A stretch of 64,000 nt of DNA, taken from NCBI GenBank assembly GCA_944363505.1, contig CALVUD010000001.1, positions 211,633 to 275,632 on the forward strand, given 5' to 3'. Positions within the stretch are counted from its first letter, which is position 1. Each line of letters starts with the position of its first letter. The position numbers and the translations under genes are program-made. Below are positions 53,423 through 62,488 of this stretch, in pieces. Origin of the DNA: an uncultured Clostridia bacterium. GTDB lineage: Bacteria; Bacillota; Clostridia; Christensenellales; DTU072. The notes beneath the pieces are model-generated. The model was given only the letters and a program-made list of their open reading frames with translations. It made no database searches and had not been told where the DNA came from.

Positions 53423-54697
53423 TTATCTGACGATAATTTCGTCGTGGGCGGGGCCGACGCCGATATATTTTACCCTGACGCCGGTATGTTTTTCGATCAG
53501 CTCGATATACTTACGGGCGTTTTCGGGGAGTTTTTCGTAGCTACGGATACCTGTTGTATCGCTCATCCAGCCGTCGATCTCCTCATACACGGGTTCGACT
53601 TTATACAAATCGGTAGCTGAAGGCATATAATCGATGGGCTTGCCGTTCAGCTTGTATCCCACGCAGACTTTTATCTTTTCGTAGGTGTCGAGCTTGTCTA
53701 TCTTGCATACGGCTATGGATGTGAAGCCGTTTATGACGGCGGCGAATTTAACGATCACGAGGTCGGGCCAGCCGAGTCTTCTGGCTCTTCCCGTTCTCGC
53801 GCCGAATTCGTCGTCGATACGGTTGCCCGTTCCGCGGAAGCCGTCGGACATCTCGTCGTTCATCTCCGTGGGGAAGGGTCCGTCGCCCACCGCGGAGGTG
53901 AACGCTTTCATCACGCCCACGATCTCGTCGATCTTTGTAACGGGGAAGCCGGCGGACACGGCGGCATACGCGGCTACGGGGTTAGAGGAAGTAACGTAAG
54001 GATAGATACCGAGGTCGATGTCTTTCATCGCGCCGAGCTGACCTTCGAACAGTATTCTTTCTCCCCTGTCTATCGCTTTATTTATAAAAGACACGGGTTC
54101 GACGATCCTGCCGCCCAGTTTTTTCGCCCATTCGTCGGTTTTCGCGGCGATCTCTTCGACGCTGAAGGTCTTGCAGCCCTTGGCGGCGAGTTCCGCGTTT
54201 ACCGTGGGCATGACGGCTTCTATGCGTTTAAGACGGTATTCCCTGTCCTTAAGGTTTTCGAAGCGCAGCGCGTTGCGTCTGGCTTTGTCCGCATATGCGT
54301 AGCCTATGCCGCGTTTGGTGGTGCCTATGCCCGTCCTGCCGCTGGATTCGCTGGCGGAGTCGAGGGCGATATGGTAAGGCATCAGAATAATCGCTCTTTC
54401 GCTGATATACAGTTCGGAAGTATCCACGCCCTTGGATTCGAGTTCGTCGAGTTCCTTTATAAGTTCGTCGGGGTTGATGACCATGCCCGTACCGGCGAAC
54501 GCTTTACAGCCTTTCTTGAATATGCCGCAGGGTATCAGATGCAGCTTGAACGAACCGGAGTCGTTGACGACGGTGTGTCCCGCGTTGTCTCCGCCCTGAA
54601 AGCGCACCACCATATCCATCTGATCGGACAGATAATCTACGATTTTGCCTTTACCTTCGTCGCCGAACTGCGCGCCTACAAGTATAGTGACTGACAT
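53423..54697 (-). CDS. purA: adenylosuccinate synthetase
   Basis: A 424-residue enzyme joining IMP and aspartate with GTP in AMP synthesis. Landmarks: GAQFGDEGKGKIVDYLS (~8-24), QGGDNAGHTV, GTTKRGIGYAYADKARR, FEGQLGAMKDIDLGIYPYVTSSNP (in parts: FEGQLGAMKDID, YVTSSNP) and ARTGRARRLGWPDLV. CGGAGG precedes the ATG. It follows dapL by 12 bases in the same direction and ends in a strong terminator. Confidence 0.97.
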   Translation of the reverse strand: MSVTILVGAQFGDEGKGKIVDYLSDQMDMVVRFQGGDNAGHTVVNDSGSFKLHLIPCGIFKKGCKAFAGTGMVINPDELIKELDELESKGVDTSELYISERAIILMPYHIALDSASESSGRTGIGTTKRGIGYAYADKARRNALRFENLKDREYRLKRIEAVMPTVNAELAAKGCKTFSVEEIAAKTDEWAKKLGGRIVEPVSFINKAIDRGERILFEGQLGAMKDIDLGIYPYVTSSNPVAAYAAVSAGFPVTKIDEIVGVMKAFTSAVGDGPFPTEMNDEMSDGFRGTGNRIDDEFGARTGRARRLGWPDLVIVKFAAVINGFTSIAVCKIDKLDTYEKIKVCVGYKLNGKPIDYMPSATDLYKVEPVYEEIDGWMSDTTGIRSYEKLPENARKYIELIEKHTGVRVKYIGVGPAHDEIIVR

Positions 54698-54709
54698 ATT
54701 TACCTCCGT

Positions 54710-55897
54710 TTATTTGTTCGCAAGGAGACGGGTGAGTCTCGCCATAGCCTCGCGAGTATTTTCGTGTGTGTTGAATGCGGTCAGACGGAAATATCCCTCG
54801 CCGCATTTGCCGAAGCCCGAACCGGGCGTGCCCGCGACCTGGATCTCGTTCAGCAACATGTCGAAGAACTCCCACGAGTCCATGCCGCATTTAAGCCATA
54901 TGTAAGGCGAATTGACTCCGCCCGTGAACCATATTCCCAGATCGTTCAGCGTTTTAGCCATGATACGGGCGTTTTCCTTGTAATACGCCACGTTTTCCTT
55001 GCAGCGTGCCATCCCCTCGGGAGTGAACACCGCCTCCGCGCCTTTTTGAACGATATAACTGGTGCCGTTGAATTTTGTAGTCTGACGCCTGAGCCACATC
55101 TTGTTCAGGCTCCTCGAATCGATGACGATATCCTCGGGAACGACGGTATATCCGCAACGTGTGCCCGTAAATCCCGCGGTTTTGGAGAGCGAGCAGAACT
55201 CGACGGCACATTTTTTTGCGCCCTCGATCTCAAAAATAGAACGCGGCAGCGATTTATCGGAGACGAACGCTTCGTATGCGGCGTCGAACATTATCAGCAT
55301 GCCGTTTTCCAAGGCGAAATCCACCCAGGTCTTCAGCTGTTCGCGGTCATATACCGCGCCCGTCGGGTTGTTCGGCGAGCAAAGATAAACTATATCGCCC
55401 TTTAATCCCTCGTAAGGCATGGGAAGAAAACCGTTCTCTTCGTTGCCGTCGATAAGTGTGATTTTCCTGCCCAGCATCATGTTGGAATCCATGTATACCG
55501 GATAGACGGGATCGGGTATGACTATCACGTTGTCGTTAGAGAACAGATCCGTGAAGTTTGCGACGTCGCTTTTCGCTCCGTCGGAAACGAATATTTCGTT
55601 TTTCTTGAGTTCGACGCCAGTTTCGGCGCGGTAGTAAGCGCGTATGGCTTCCTGCAAAAAGCCCTCGCCCTGTTCGTCGCCGTATCCGTGGAAGCCCTCT
55701 CGGGTCGCCATTCCCTTTCCCGCGGCGGCAAGCGCGTCCGCGACGGGTTCGGCTAAAGGTATTGTAACGTCGCCGATACCCATTCTGATCACGGGTTTAT
55801 CGGGATTCGCGGCGGCGTATTCTCTTATTTTCCGAGCGGTGGTCGAAAAAAGGTAACTTTCTTTGAGATTAAAAAAATTATCGTTCAGTTTCACCAT
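54710..55897 (-). CDS. dapL: LL-diaminopimelate aminotransferase
   Basis: A 395-residue PLP enzyme that makes LL-diaminopimelate from tetrahydrodipicolinate in one step. It shows MGIGDVTIPLAEPV, GFHGYGDEQGEGFLQEAI, SDGAKSD, CSPNNPTGAVYD, the PLP lysine in FCSLSKTAGFTGTRCGY (~240) and GYFRLTAF. The start is uncertain: ATG 55897 gives the usual opening MVKLNDNFFNL but has no close ribosome site, while TTG 55912 lies three bases after AGGAG. It overlaps the end of dapF by 20 bases. Confidence 0.94.
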   Translation of the reverse strand: MVKLNDNFFNLKESYLFSTTARKIREYAAANPDKPVIRMGIGDVTIPLAEPVADALAAAGKGMATREGFHGYGDEQGEGFLQEAIRAYYRAETGVELKKNEIFVSDGAKSDVANFTDLFSNDNVIVIPDPVYPVYMDSNMMLGRKITLIDGNEENGFLPMPYEGLKGDIVYLCSPNNPTGAVYDREQLKTWVDFALENGMLIMFDAAYEAFVSDKSLPRSIFEIEGAKKCAVEFCSLSKTAGFTGTRCGYTVVPEDIVIDSRSLNKMWLRRQTTKFNGTSYIVQKGAEAVFTPEGMARCKENVAYYKENARIMAKTLNDLGIWFTGGVNSPYIWLKCGMDSWEFFDMLLNEIQVAGTPGSGFGKCGEGYFRLTAFNTHENTREAMARLTRLLANK

Positions 55898-56657
55898 AGC
55901 GGTATATGTCAACTTCTCCTGTATAATTTGTTTCGGCGTCGCCCGTTATCGTTACGGCGCCCGAAGCGTCGATACCGACCATGAGCGTTCCGCCCTTCAG
56001 TTTTACCGTAATCGGGAAGCTCGCCTTCCCCGCGCGATACAACGCGTATGCCGCAGCCGCGGCGCCCGAGCCGCAGGCGAGAGTTTCGCCGCTGCCGCGC
56101 TCGCAGACCCGCATCGAAAAGGAATGTGCGTCAAGCGGCAATACCAATTCGGCGTTGACGTCCTTTTCTGCGGACAATTCGGCGGCTTTTCGGAACGTTT
56201 CGTCGCTAAGCGAATCCGATTCGATGACCGCGTGCGGGTTGCCCACGTTCACGAACGTTACGTTTTTGTCGCGACCGACGTATTCGGGAATACCCAGTTT
56301 AACCGTTACCGTACCGTCGCACATTTTAAGCTCCGCTATGCCTGCCGCCGTTTTGACTAGGAAACGTTCGCGGAGCGGATCCGAAGCGGAAAGATATTTT
56401 CCGATACACCTCAGCGCGTTACCGCAGGTCAAGCCCTCGCTGCCGTCCGCATTGAACATTTTCATCCTGACGTCCGCCTCGTCGGACGGATACAGTATCA
56501 CCACGCCGTCCGCGCCTATGCCGAAATGTCTGTCGCACAGTCCGGGCACGAGGCTTAAAGCGTTCAGTTCGAGGTATTCGAGTTCGTCCTTTCCGTTTTT
56601 CAGAGAATCGATATAGACGTAATCGTTCCCAAGTCCGTTCATTTTAACAAATAACAT
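55878..56657 (-). CDS. dapF: diaminopimelate epimerase
   Basis: A 259-residue epimerase of LL- to meso-diaminopimelate, for lysine and peptidoglycan. The two catalytic cysteines are in LTCGNALRCIG (~72-82) and TLACGSGAAAAAY (~212-224). GNDYVYID and GNPHAVIE are also typical. GGAGG lies four bases before the ATG, partly inside an ACCGC/GCGGT hairpin. With dapL it completes the aminotransferase route to meso-DAP. Confidence 0.95.
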   Translation of the reverse strand: MLFVKMNGLGNDYVYIDSLKNGKDELEYLELNALSLVPGLCDRHFGIGADGVVILYPSDEADVRMKMFNADGSEGLTCGNALRCIGKYLSASDPLRERFLVKTAAGIAELKMCDGTVTVKLGIPEYVGRDKNVTFVNVGNPHAVIESDSLSDETFRKAAELSAEKDVNAELVLPLDAHSFSMRVCERGSGETLACGSGAAAAAYALYRAGKASFPITVKLKGGTLMVGIDASGAVTITGDAETNYTGEVDIYRYGETER

Positions 56658-56693
56658 ACCGCCTCCGAAGCGGTATATTATATGCTTTACTTA

Positions 56694-57404
56694 CTATTTG
56701 AGATACAGTATTCTGCGGCAGTTCGGACATTCCGCGACGTCGCCAGATTCCACGATCTTACCGCGTAAATCGTTCTCGACGTGCATGCCGCACCCTCGGC
56801 AGGTCCCTCCGACGTACTCCACCATTATCGGCAGACGTATGTTTTCCTTTCTGACCTTTTTGTATATCTCGAGATCGGCGGGGTCCAGCTGCGCCTGGAT
56901 GGCCTTTCTCTTCATGACTTCGTCCTGAAGTTCGGCTTGCATTTCGGCGCGTTTTTTCTGTAGAACGAGCTTGCTCTTTTCCAGATCGGTATTGCAACGC
57001 TTGACCTCGACCAATGCCTGTTTGGCTTCGCGCTCGATATCCTCCAGTCGTTTGACCGCCTTGAAAAACTCCTTGTCCGCAGCGTCGATGCCGTCCTCGA
57101 AGGATTTGATGATTTCTTCGTTCCTGTTTATCTCGTTCAGGCTCTTTTCGTCCGACATCTGCGCGACGCTTCTTTCCGCCTGAATACCCAGCTCTTCCAG
57201 CTGTTTTTCCTTCTTTTCTATGTCTTTTCTGATGTCTGCGGCTTCCTTGTCGAGTTTAATTACGGTCGCGCGCAACTCGTTGATCTTGGCGACTATCTGA
57301 GAATAGCGTCTGTTTTCGGGGCTGGAAGAAAAAGCCTGTTCGGCTTTGTATATTATCTGGTCGGAAGCCTGATATTCCAGCATTTTTTCGATATTCATTT
57401 TCAT
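56694..57404 (-). CDS. coiled-coil protein with C4 zinc ribbon (DUF164 / zf-RING_7)
   Basis: A 236-residue protein: a long charged coiled coil (~20-180) and a C-terminal zinc ribbon, GGTCRGCGMHV then ECPNCRRILYL (~198-234). This conserved family commonly follows the nif3-type gene. A nucleic-acid link is suggested by homologues, but the function is not settled. The ATG overlaps the nif3-like stop (ATGA), with GGAGGGG upstream. Confidence 0.9.
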   Translation of the reverse strand: MKMNIEKMLEYQASDQIIYKAEQAFSSSPENRRYSQIVAKINELRATVIKLDKEAADIRKDIEKKEKQLEELGIQAERSVAQMSDEKSLNEINRNEEIIKSFEDGIDAADKEFFKAVKRLEDIEREAKQALVEVKRCNTDLEKSKLVLQKKRAEMQAELQDEVMKRKAIQAQLDPADLEIYKKVRKENIRLPIMVEYVGGTCRGCGMHVENDLRGKIVESGDVAECPNCRRILYLK

Positions 57405-58177
57405 GAACGCCCCTCCGTAGTGAATGGATTTTCTTCGCAGGCGGACTCCCTGACCGGGGAGATCCCGCTTTCGGACAATACCTTAGCCGCAAGACGAGTG
57501 AAAAACTTCTCGCTTTCGAAATGTCCGAACGATATTATAGCATAATCGGCGTCTTTTGCAAACCTAATAACGTGATATTTAAATTCTCCCGACAAAAAAA
57601 CGTCCGCGCCCGCGTCGACGGCAGTCCTAAGCGACTCTTCGTCGCCGCCCGCTCCCGTTATCAAAGCGACTTTGGATACAAGTTTTCCGGGATCGCCTAC
57701 ATACGCCGCGCGTTCGTCGCCCAGCGCTTTTTTTACTCTTCCGTAAAGTTCTTTCAACGCGACTGGCTTTTCGAAGTATCCGAACTTCGGCAGCGACGCG
57801 CCCTGTTCGGGAACGCGGGCGCCTAACAGACCGAGTACCGTTTCGGATAAGCCGCCCGGCGCCTTATCAACGTTGGTATGCGCGGCGTAAACGGCTATAT
57901 CCCTTTTTATCGCGTTCGTCAATGCGACGTGCTCGGGTCGGACGGGATCCAGCGAGCGAATCGGACGGAATACGACGGGATGATGCGTTACGATCAGATT
58001 GGAGCCGTTTTCTGCCGCCTCCTCCACGACCGAAACCGTAAGATCGAGACTCACCGTTACGCCTTTAAGCTCTTTTTTGGGGTCGCCGTATATTAGACCG
58101 GAATTGTCGTACTCTTCCTGAAGCGGAAGCGGCGCGAATCTTTCGAGCGCCGCGGTCGCGTCACCGATTTTCAACAT
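57401..58177 (-). CDS. Nif3-like dinuclear metal centre protein
   Basis: A 258-residue protein of the Nif3/YqfO family. Metal ligands lie in LIVTHHPVVF (~62-71), AAHTNVDKAPGG (~97-108), FLSGEFKYHV (~195) and FGHFESE (~217). GTP cyclohydrolase-like activity has been proposed for the family, but its role is open. It overlaps trmK by seven bases, the usual Firmicutes order trmK-nif3. Confidence 0.93.
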   Translation of the reverse strand: MLKIGDATAALERFAPLPLQEEYDNSGLIYGDPKKELKGVTVSLDLTVSVVEEAAENGSNLIVTHHPVVFRPIRSLDPVRPEHVALTNAIKRDIAVYAAHTNVDKAPGGLSETVLGLLGARVPEQGASLPKFGYFEKPVALKELYGRVKKALGDERAAYVGDPGKLVSKVALITGAGGDEESLRTAVDAGADVFLSGEFKYHVIRFAKDADYAIISFGHFESEKFFTRLAAKVLSESGISPVRESACEENPFTTEGRS

Positions 58178-58803
58178 AACCTCAAGATCTCCTCGTATTC
58201 TCGCCTGACCGCGTCGGGCATTTCGCGCCCAGAGAAACGCTCTTCCAGCACGCGCTTCCTGGTCGATATCATTTCGTCGAAGTCGTGGGTCGGAGGCATG
58301 TTCTTTCCGAATTCCAACTCCTCATCCCGATACCCGTCGCCGCCCTTCAGCGCCACTATCACGGGATAGAATTTTGTCCCGGATTTGACGACGTAATCTT
58401 TTTCGATACAATAATTTTTCAAATACGCCCTTAGCTCTTTTGCGTTCTGATGGGGACACAAAACAAGTTTTTCGGGAACCCTGCCGAGTATTTCGGCGTT
58501 TTTCAGTATCTTTATCGTTTCATAGCCGCCCAGCCCCGCGATGACGGCGACGTCGATATCGTCGTCTATTTCGGAAAACCCGTCGGAGACGACCGCTTTC
58601 AGGCGGCTTTCCACACCTTTTTCACGCGCCAGAGCTACGCATTTCGCAAGGCACTTTTCGCTGACGTCCGCAGCGACGACCCTTTCCGCTTTTCCCTTCA
58701 GCAAAGCGCCCACGGCGATATAACCGTGGTCCGTGCCGACGTCGCACAACACTTTTCCGTCGGCTTCAGATAAGATCGCACAAAGCCTCGGATCCGGAAT
58801 CAC
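58171..58803 (-). CDS. trmK: tRNA (adenine(22)-N1)-methyltransferase
   Basis: A 210-residue SAM methyltransferase for position 22 of tRNA. The SAM site is CDVGTDHGYIAVGALL (~20-35), then VVAADVSEKCLAKC, and VIAGLGGYETIKIL, which is the TrmK hallmark. The start is GTG at 58803, three bases after the rpoD stop. It is cotranscribed with rpoD and nif3, as in Bacillus. Confidence 0.93.
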   Translation of the reverse strand: MIPDPRLCAILSEADGKVLCDVGTDHGYIAVGALLKGKAERVVAADVSEKCLAKCVALAREKGVESRLKAVVSDGFSEIDDDIDVAVIAGLGGYETIKILKNAEILGRVPEKLVLCPHQNAKELRAYLKNYCIEKDYVVKSGTKFYPVIVALKGGDGYRDEELEFGKNMPPTHDFDEMISTRKRVLEERFSGREMPDAVRREYEEILRLC

Positions 58804-58806
58804 CGT

Positions 58807-59877
58807 TTATTTGTCCAGAAAATCTCTGAGTTTTTTGGTCTTGTTGGGATGTTTCAGACGCCTTAACGCCTTTGCCTCTATCTGACGGATGCGTTCGCGG
58901 GTTACGTTAAAGACTTTGCCCACTTCCTCCAGCGTTCTGGGGCGGTTGTCCCTTAAACCGTAGCGCAGGATCAGTACCATCGCCTCGCGCGGCGCCAGCG
59001 TGTTCAATATCTCGTTCACCTGCTCTTTCAGCATATTTGCTTCCGCAGCCTCTATCGGCGCGGTGGCGGTTGTGTCCTCGATAAAATCTCCCAGATGACT
59101 GTCGTCCTCTTCGCCTATAGGCGTTTCCAGAGAAACGGGGTCCTGGGCGATTTTTTGTATCTCTATGACTCTGGCTTCGGCTGTGCCCATCGCCTCGGCG
59201 ATTTCCGCGGGAGTAGGCTCTCTGCCGAATTTTTGCAATAACGCACGCGATATTTTGATGAGTTTGTTTATGGTTTCGACCATATGAACGGGGATCCTTA
59301 TCGTGCGCGCCTGATCGGCGATCGAGCGCGTGATCGCCTGACGTATCCACCAGGTGGCGTATGTCGAAAACTTAAAACCGCGGGTATAGTCGAATTTATC
59401 GACGGCTTTCATAAGTCCGAGATTGCCTTCCTGGATCAGATCCAGAAACGACATCCCCCTGCCGACGTAGCGTTTCGCGATGCTGACAACCAGACGCAGG
59501 TTCGCGTTTATCAGCTTTTCTTTCGCCTCGACGTCGCCGTCCGCCATCTTTTGGGCGAGTTCCAGTTCCTCTTCGGCGGTCAACAGCGGTACTCTGCCTA
59601 TATCCTTCAGGTACATTTTCACGGAGTCGTCGATATTGACCTCGCTCATTATCTTCTGGAGCAGTTTGTCGTTCTTGACGGGCGACTGTTCGGCGACGGT
59701 AACGCCCGCCTCCTCCAGCTCCTTATAGATGTTCTCGATGTCCTGAGGCTCGAGATCGAATTTCTCAAGTCTGTTAAGCAGGTCTTCCTCGTTTATCGTC
59801 TTGGACTCTTTTTCGGACAACGACTCGATGATTTTCTGTACTTCGGTTTTGATTTTGTTTTCGACGGCTGTATCCAT
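58807..59877 (-). CDS. rpoD: RNA polymerase primary sigma factor (sigma-A)
   Basis: A 356-residue sigma-70 of the short Gram-positive form. It has [16 protein letters not shown] (region 1.2), [19 protein letters not shown] (2.2), [11 protein letters not shown] (2.4), region 3, and the 4.2 helix-turn-helix [21 protein letters not shown]. The many 17-bp TTGACA/TATAAT promoters in this window fit its control. AGGAGG lies nine bases before the ATG. It follows dnaG by 27 bases. Confidence 0.97.
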   Translation of the reverse strand: MDTAVENKIKTEVQKIIESLSEKESKTINEEDLLNRLEKFDLEPQDIENIYKELEEAGVTVAEQSPVKNDKLLQKIMSEVNIDDSVKMYLKDIGRVPLLTAEEELELAQKMADGDVEAKEKLINANLRLVVSIAKRYVGRGMSFLDLIQEGNLGLMKAVDKFDYTRGFKFSTYATWWIRQAITRSIADQARTIRIPVHMVETINKLIKISRALLQKFGREPTPAEIAEAMGTAEARVIEIQKIAQDPVSLETPIGEEDDSHLGDFIEDTTATAPIEAAEANMLKEQVNEILNTLAPREAMVLILRYGLRDNRPRTLEEVGKVFNVTRERIRQIEAKALRRLKHPNKTKKLRDFLDK

Positions 59878-59904
59878 CGCGGCTTTCCTCCTTGGTTAGG
59901 ATGC

Positions 59905-61635
59905 TTATTTATTATTATTTAACAACTTCAACAACTCGGCTTCGAGTTGTTTTTTTTCGGCGCCCTCCGCCGTTTTAAGGCTCGCGGTGATCGCGGATAT
60001 ACGCTCTTTACGGCGGGCGAGATAGAATTTGTTTAATATCGCTTCGTAAAATTCCTCGCAGGCCTCGCGGCTCATGGAATCCGTCGCGGACACGATAGCC
60101 TCTATATCCTCGCGGTTATCCGGCTCCAGGTCGAACAGGTCGCCTATTCTGACCTTGTCCTGCTTTTGAATCAGCTCGAAAATGCGCCTGTATACGGGCG
60201 ACGCGAAAGCTTCCGCGTCGAAATGACTCTTCGAGGCGAATTCGGCGCCGTCGAGGAAACATTTCAACAAAAATCTTTCCGTTTTCAGACGGGATTTGGA
60301 AATCTCGGTTTTTCCGTCTTCTTTTGCGGGCGCCGCGCTTTTGGCGCCGCTCGCTCCCGCGGCGTAATCTTTCAAAGAATTGCTTATGCTCTCGACGGAA
60401 AGACCGCTGAGTTCGGAAACCAGCCCGATATGCGTGTCGCGACCTATCGGCGAAAGCGCGTTCAACACGGGCAAAGTCTTGACCGCGAATCTTTCGCGGC
60501 CCGCGAAAGTTTTCAGGTTTTCGGATGCGGCTAGTTTTTTTATTTTGAACTCGGTCAACGGCAAAGCGGCGTGCATCAGTTCTCTGAACCCTTCCTCGCC
60601 GCGCGCTTTCACGACGTCGTCGGGATCCATACCGTCCGGCAGACTCATGACCTTTACTTCCACATTTGTCGCCGCCAGCATGTCCAGAGAACGCCACGTC
60701 GCGTTCTCGCCCGCGGCGTCGCCGTCGAAACAGACGTAAACGGTATTGACCAGGCGTTTTATTTCGCGGCACTGCTCCTCTGTCAGCGACGTGCCCATTG
60801 AAGCCACCGCGTTATGTATTCCCGCCTGATACAGACTGATAACGTCCATATACCCTTCCGTCAGCACCACGGAAGTCAGATTTTCCGTACTGAGATGCTT
60901 TTTTACCAGATTGATCCCGAACAAATTCTTGCGCTTGTCGAATACAAGCGTGCCGCGCGTGTTTACGTATTTCGGTTTTACGTCTTGGTTTAGCGTCCTG
61001 CCTCCGAAGCCCAGAACGTCGCCACGGACGTTGATGATGGGGATGACGAGACGCGACTCCATTCTGTCGGAGCCGTCCGAATTGACCAGTCCCGCGTCCG
61101 CAAGCGTGGAACCCGAAAATCCTTTCGCGCCGAGAGCCTTGCCGAGTCCGTAACGGTCGGGAGAATAGCCGAGTCCGAAAGAGACTACGGTCTTTGACGA
61201 AAGACGGCGTTTGATAATGTATTCCTTGACCGAATCGGGCGCAGTCTTCAACGCCGAATAATAATACTTTGCGGCGGTCTTGTTGGCTTCCAGTATCTTG
61301 GCGGCGGTTTCGCGGCGTCTGCGCTCCTCGGGGGTCTCCTCCTCGGGAAGCTCCATTCCCGCCATTCTCGCAAGCGTTTCCACCGCCTCGGTATAGCTCA
61401 TTCTTTCGTGTTCGGTCAAAAAAGTAATGACGTTGCCGGACTTGCCGCAACCGAAACAATGATAATACTGTTCGTCGGGATTTACCACAAAAGAAGGCGT
61501 TTTTTCGTTATGGAAAGGACAGCACGCCCAATATTTCGCGCCTTTTTTCTGTAAGTACATGTATTTTCCGAGTACCGCGACTATATCCGACCTGGAACGG
61601 AGCTCGTCGAGCCACCCTGCGGGATATCTGGGAAT
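59905..61635 (-). CDS. dnaG: DNA primase (apparent ATT start)
   Basis: A ~576-residue primase: CHC2 zinc finger (CCPFHNEKTPSF, then CFGCGKSGNV), TOPRIM core (VVLTEGYMDVISLYQAG, CFDGDAAGENATWRSL) and a C-terminal DnaB-binding helical region. The first ATG (61560) would cut off conserved residues that are clearly encoded upstream (IPRYPAGWLDELRSRSDIV and more). Between the stop at 61662-61660 and that ATG no ATG, GTG or TTG is in frame. ATT at 61635 lies seven bases after GAGGT and is the best start. ATT starts are known from infC and pcnB. A frameshift or sequence error could also explain it. It is in the rpsU-dnaG-rpoD order of the macromolecular-synthesis operon. Confidence 0.85.
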   Translation of the reverse strand: MPRYPAGWLDELRSRSDIVAVLGKYMYLQKKGAKYWACCPFHNEKTPSFVVNPDEQYYHCFGCGKSGNVITFLTEHERMSYTEAVETLARMAGMELPEEETPEERRRRETAAKILEANKTAAKYYYSALKTAPDSVKEYIIKRRLSSKTVVSFGLGYSPDRYGLGKALGAKGFSGSTLADAGLVNSDGSDRMESRLVIPIINVRGDVLGFGGRTLNQDVKPKYVNTRGTLVFDKRKNLFGINLVKKHLSTENLTSVVLTEGYMDVISLYQAGIHNAVASMGTSLTEEQCREIKRLVNTVYVCFDGDAAGENATWRSLDMLAATNVEVKVMSLPDGMDPDDVVKARGEEGFRELMHAALPLTEFKIKKLAASENLKTFAGRERFAVKTLPVLNALSPIGRDTHIGLVSELSGLSVESISNSLKDYAAGASGAKSAAPAKEDGKTEISKSRLKTERFLLKCFLDGAEFASKSHFDAEAFASPVYRRIFELIQKQDKVRIGDLFDLEPDNREDIEAIVSATDSMSREACEEFYEAILNKFYLARRKERISAITASLKTAEGAEKKQLEAELLKLLNNNK

Positions 61636-61667
61636 GTTGAAAACCTCTCTTTTGCCCTTTTAATTTA

Positions 61668-61673
61668 ATTATA
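61668..61673 (-). promoter_or_regulatory. possible -10 box upstream of dnaG
   Basis: TATAAT on the minus strand, 32 bases before the ATT start; the -35 region is weak (AAATTC). Confidence 0.35.
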
Positions 61674-61699
61674 TATACGTTACTTCCCGCGAATTTTCC

Positions 61700-62065
61700 T
61701 TATAAAATTTTAAAATTATCCGAAATATTTTTTTCGCCGGCTTCCTCGCGCCGTTTTTCCTCTTTCAGCGCGCGGTAAAACGACGAAACCTTCAGCATGT
61801 ACCTTTCGCGTTCCTCGGCGTTCAGACGGGAATATTTGCTTTCGTCTATCAGTTCGCCTACGGCTTTCAATTCGTCGTCGGACGTAAATGCGCTGACTCT
61901 GTCGAAATAATCGGAAATTTCGTCTGCGGACAAACACTCTCCCGCCAGCACTACAATCCCCGCGGCTGGGCGTAAAGTCTTCAGTTTCATCAGATCCTTG
62001 TAATCGTGTGTTCTAAGGCGCATCTTTGCGTTTTTGATGGCGCTCGCTTTAAAGTCTTTATTCAT
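61700..62065 (-). CDS. conserved-looking 121-residue protein, unknown function
   Basis: A soluble, highly charged, helical protein in the rpsU-dnaG interval. I recognise no family. Notable parts are KMRLRTHDYKDLMKLKTLRP near the N-terminus, GECLSADEISDYFDRVSAF, and an arginine/glutamate-rich end (LKEEKRREEAGEKN). GGAG precedes the ATG at 62065; the longer frame to 62134 lacks a ribosome site. Its place upstream of dnaG and rpoD suggests cotranscription with them. Confidence 0.7.
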   Translation of the reverse strand: MNKDFKASAIKNAKMRLRTHDYKDLMKLKTLRPAAGIVVLAGECLSADEISDYFDRVSAFTSDDELKAVGELIDESKYSRLNAEERERYMLKVSSFYRALKEEKRREEAGEKNISDNFKIL

Positions 62066-62092
62066 GGTTTCTCCTCTCCGGGTACGCAAAAA

Positions 62093-62101
62093 ATTGTAGC
62101 A
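62093..62101 (-). promoter_or_regulatory. extended -10 promoter before the 121-residue protein gene
   Basis: TGC-TACAAT (TACAAT at 62098-62093), with a weak -35 region. It could drive the dnaG-rpoD operon. Confidence 0.45.
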
Positions 62102-62181
62102 GAGCGCGAAAAAAATGGCTATATATTCGCCCAAAAATCAGATTATTCGGCACGACATTCCGAATAACGACGCAATACGAC

Positions 62182-62213
62182 AAAAAACTCCCGTTCGACG
62201 AACGGGAGTTTTT
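62182..62213. terminator. bidirectional terminator after rpsU
   Basis: AAAAACTCCCGTTCG and its complement form a near-perfect palindrome with A and T tracts at the ends. It should separate rpsU from the dnaG operon. Confidence 0.9.
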
Positions 62214-62228
62214 CGGTAAGCGTAACGC

Positions 62229-62405
62229 TTATTTGTAGGCGCGTTTTCTCGCGGCTTCCGCCTTTTTCTTGCGGCGGACGCTGGGCTTTTCGTAAGCCTC
62301 CTTGCGACGGAGGTCTCCGATAATACCGTCGTTTGCGCACTTTTTCTTCCATCTGCGTATAGCGGAATCAAGGCTTTCGTTTTCTTTTACGATGACTGTG
62401 GACAT
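62229..62405 (-). CDS. rpsU: 30S ribosomal protein S21
   Basis: A 58-residue S21, normal length. It begins [20 protein letters not shown] and has [20 protein letters not shown] before a lysine/arginine-rich tail. AAAGGAGGTGA is seven bases before the ATG, an almost ideal ribosome site. First gene of the macromolecular-synthesis region. Confidence 0.96.
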   Translation of the reverse strand: MSTVIVKENESLDSAIRRWKKKCANDGIIGDLRRKEAYEKPSVRRKKKAEAARKRAYK

Positions 62406-62453
62406 TCGGTTTCACCTCCTTTTTGTACGGATTGTTTATTTCGTTCGCATATT

Positions 62454-62482
62454 ATAATATAACGCTTTCGTAGGAAAGTCAA
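62454..62482 (-). promoter_or_regulatory. rpsU promoter
   Basis: TTGACT (62482-62477), 17 bp, TATTAT (62459-62454). Confidence 0.65.
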
Positions 62483-62488
62483 ACGTTT

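Noticed and set aside
62138..62371. Two minus-strand frames of 69-77 codons over rpsU
   Set aside because: They are out-of-frame shadows of rpsU, which has a near-perfect ribosome site.
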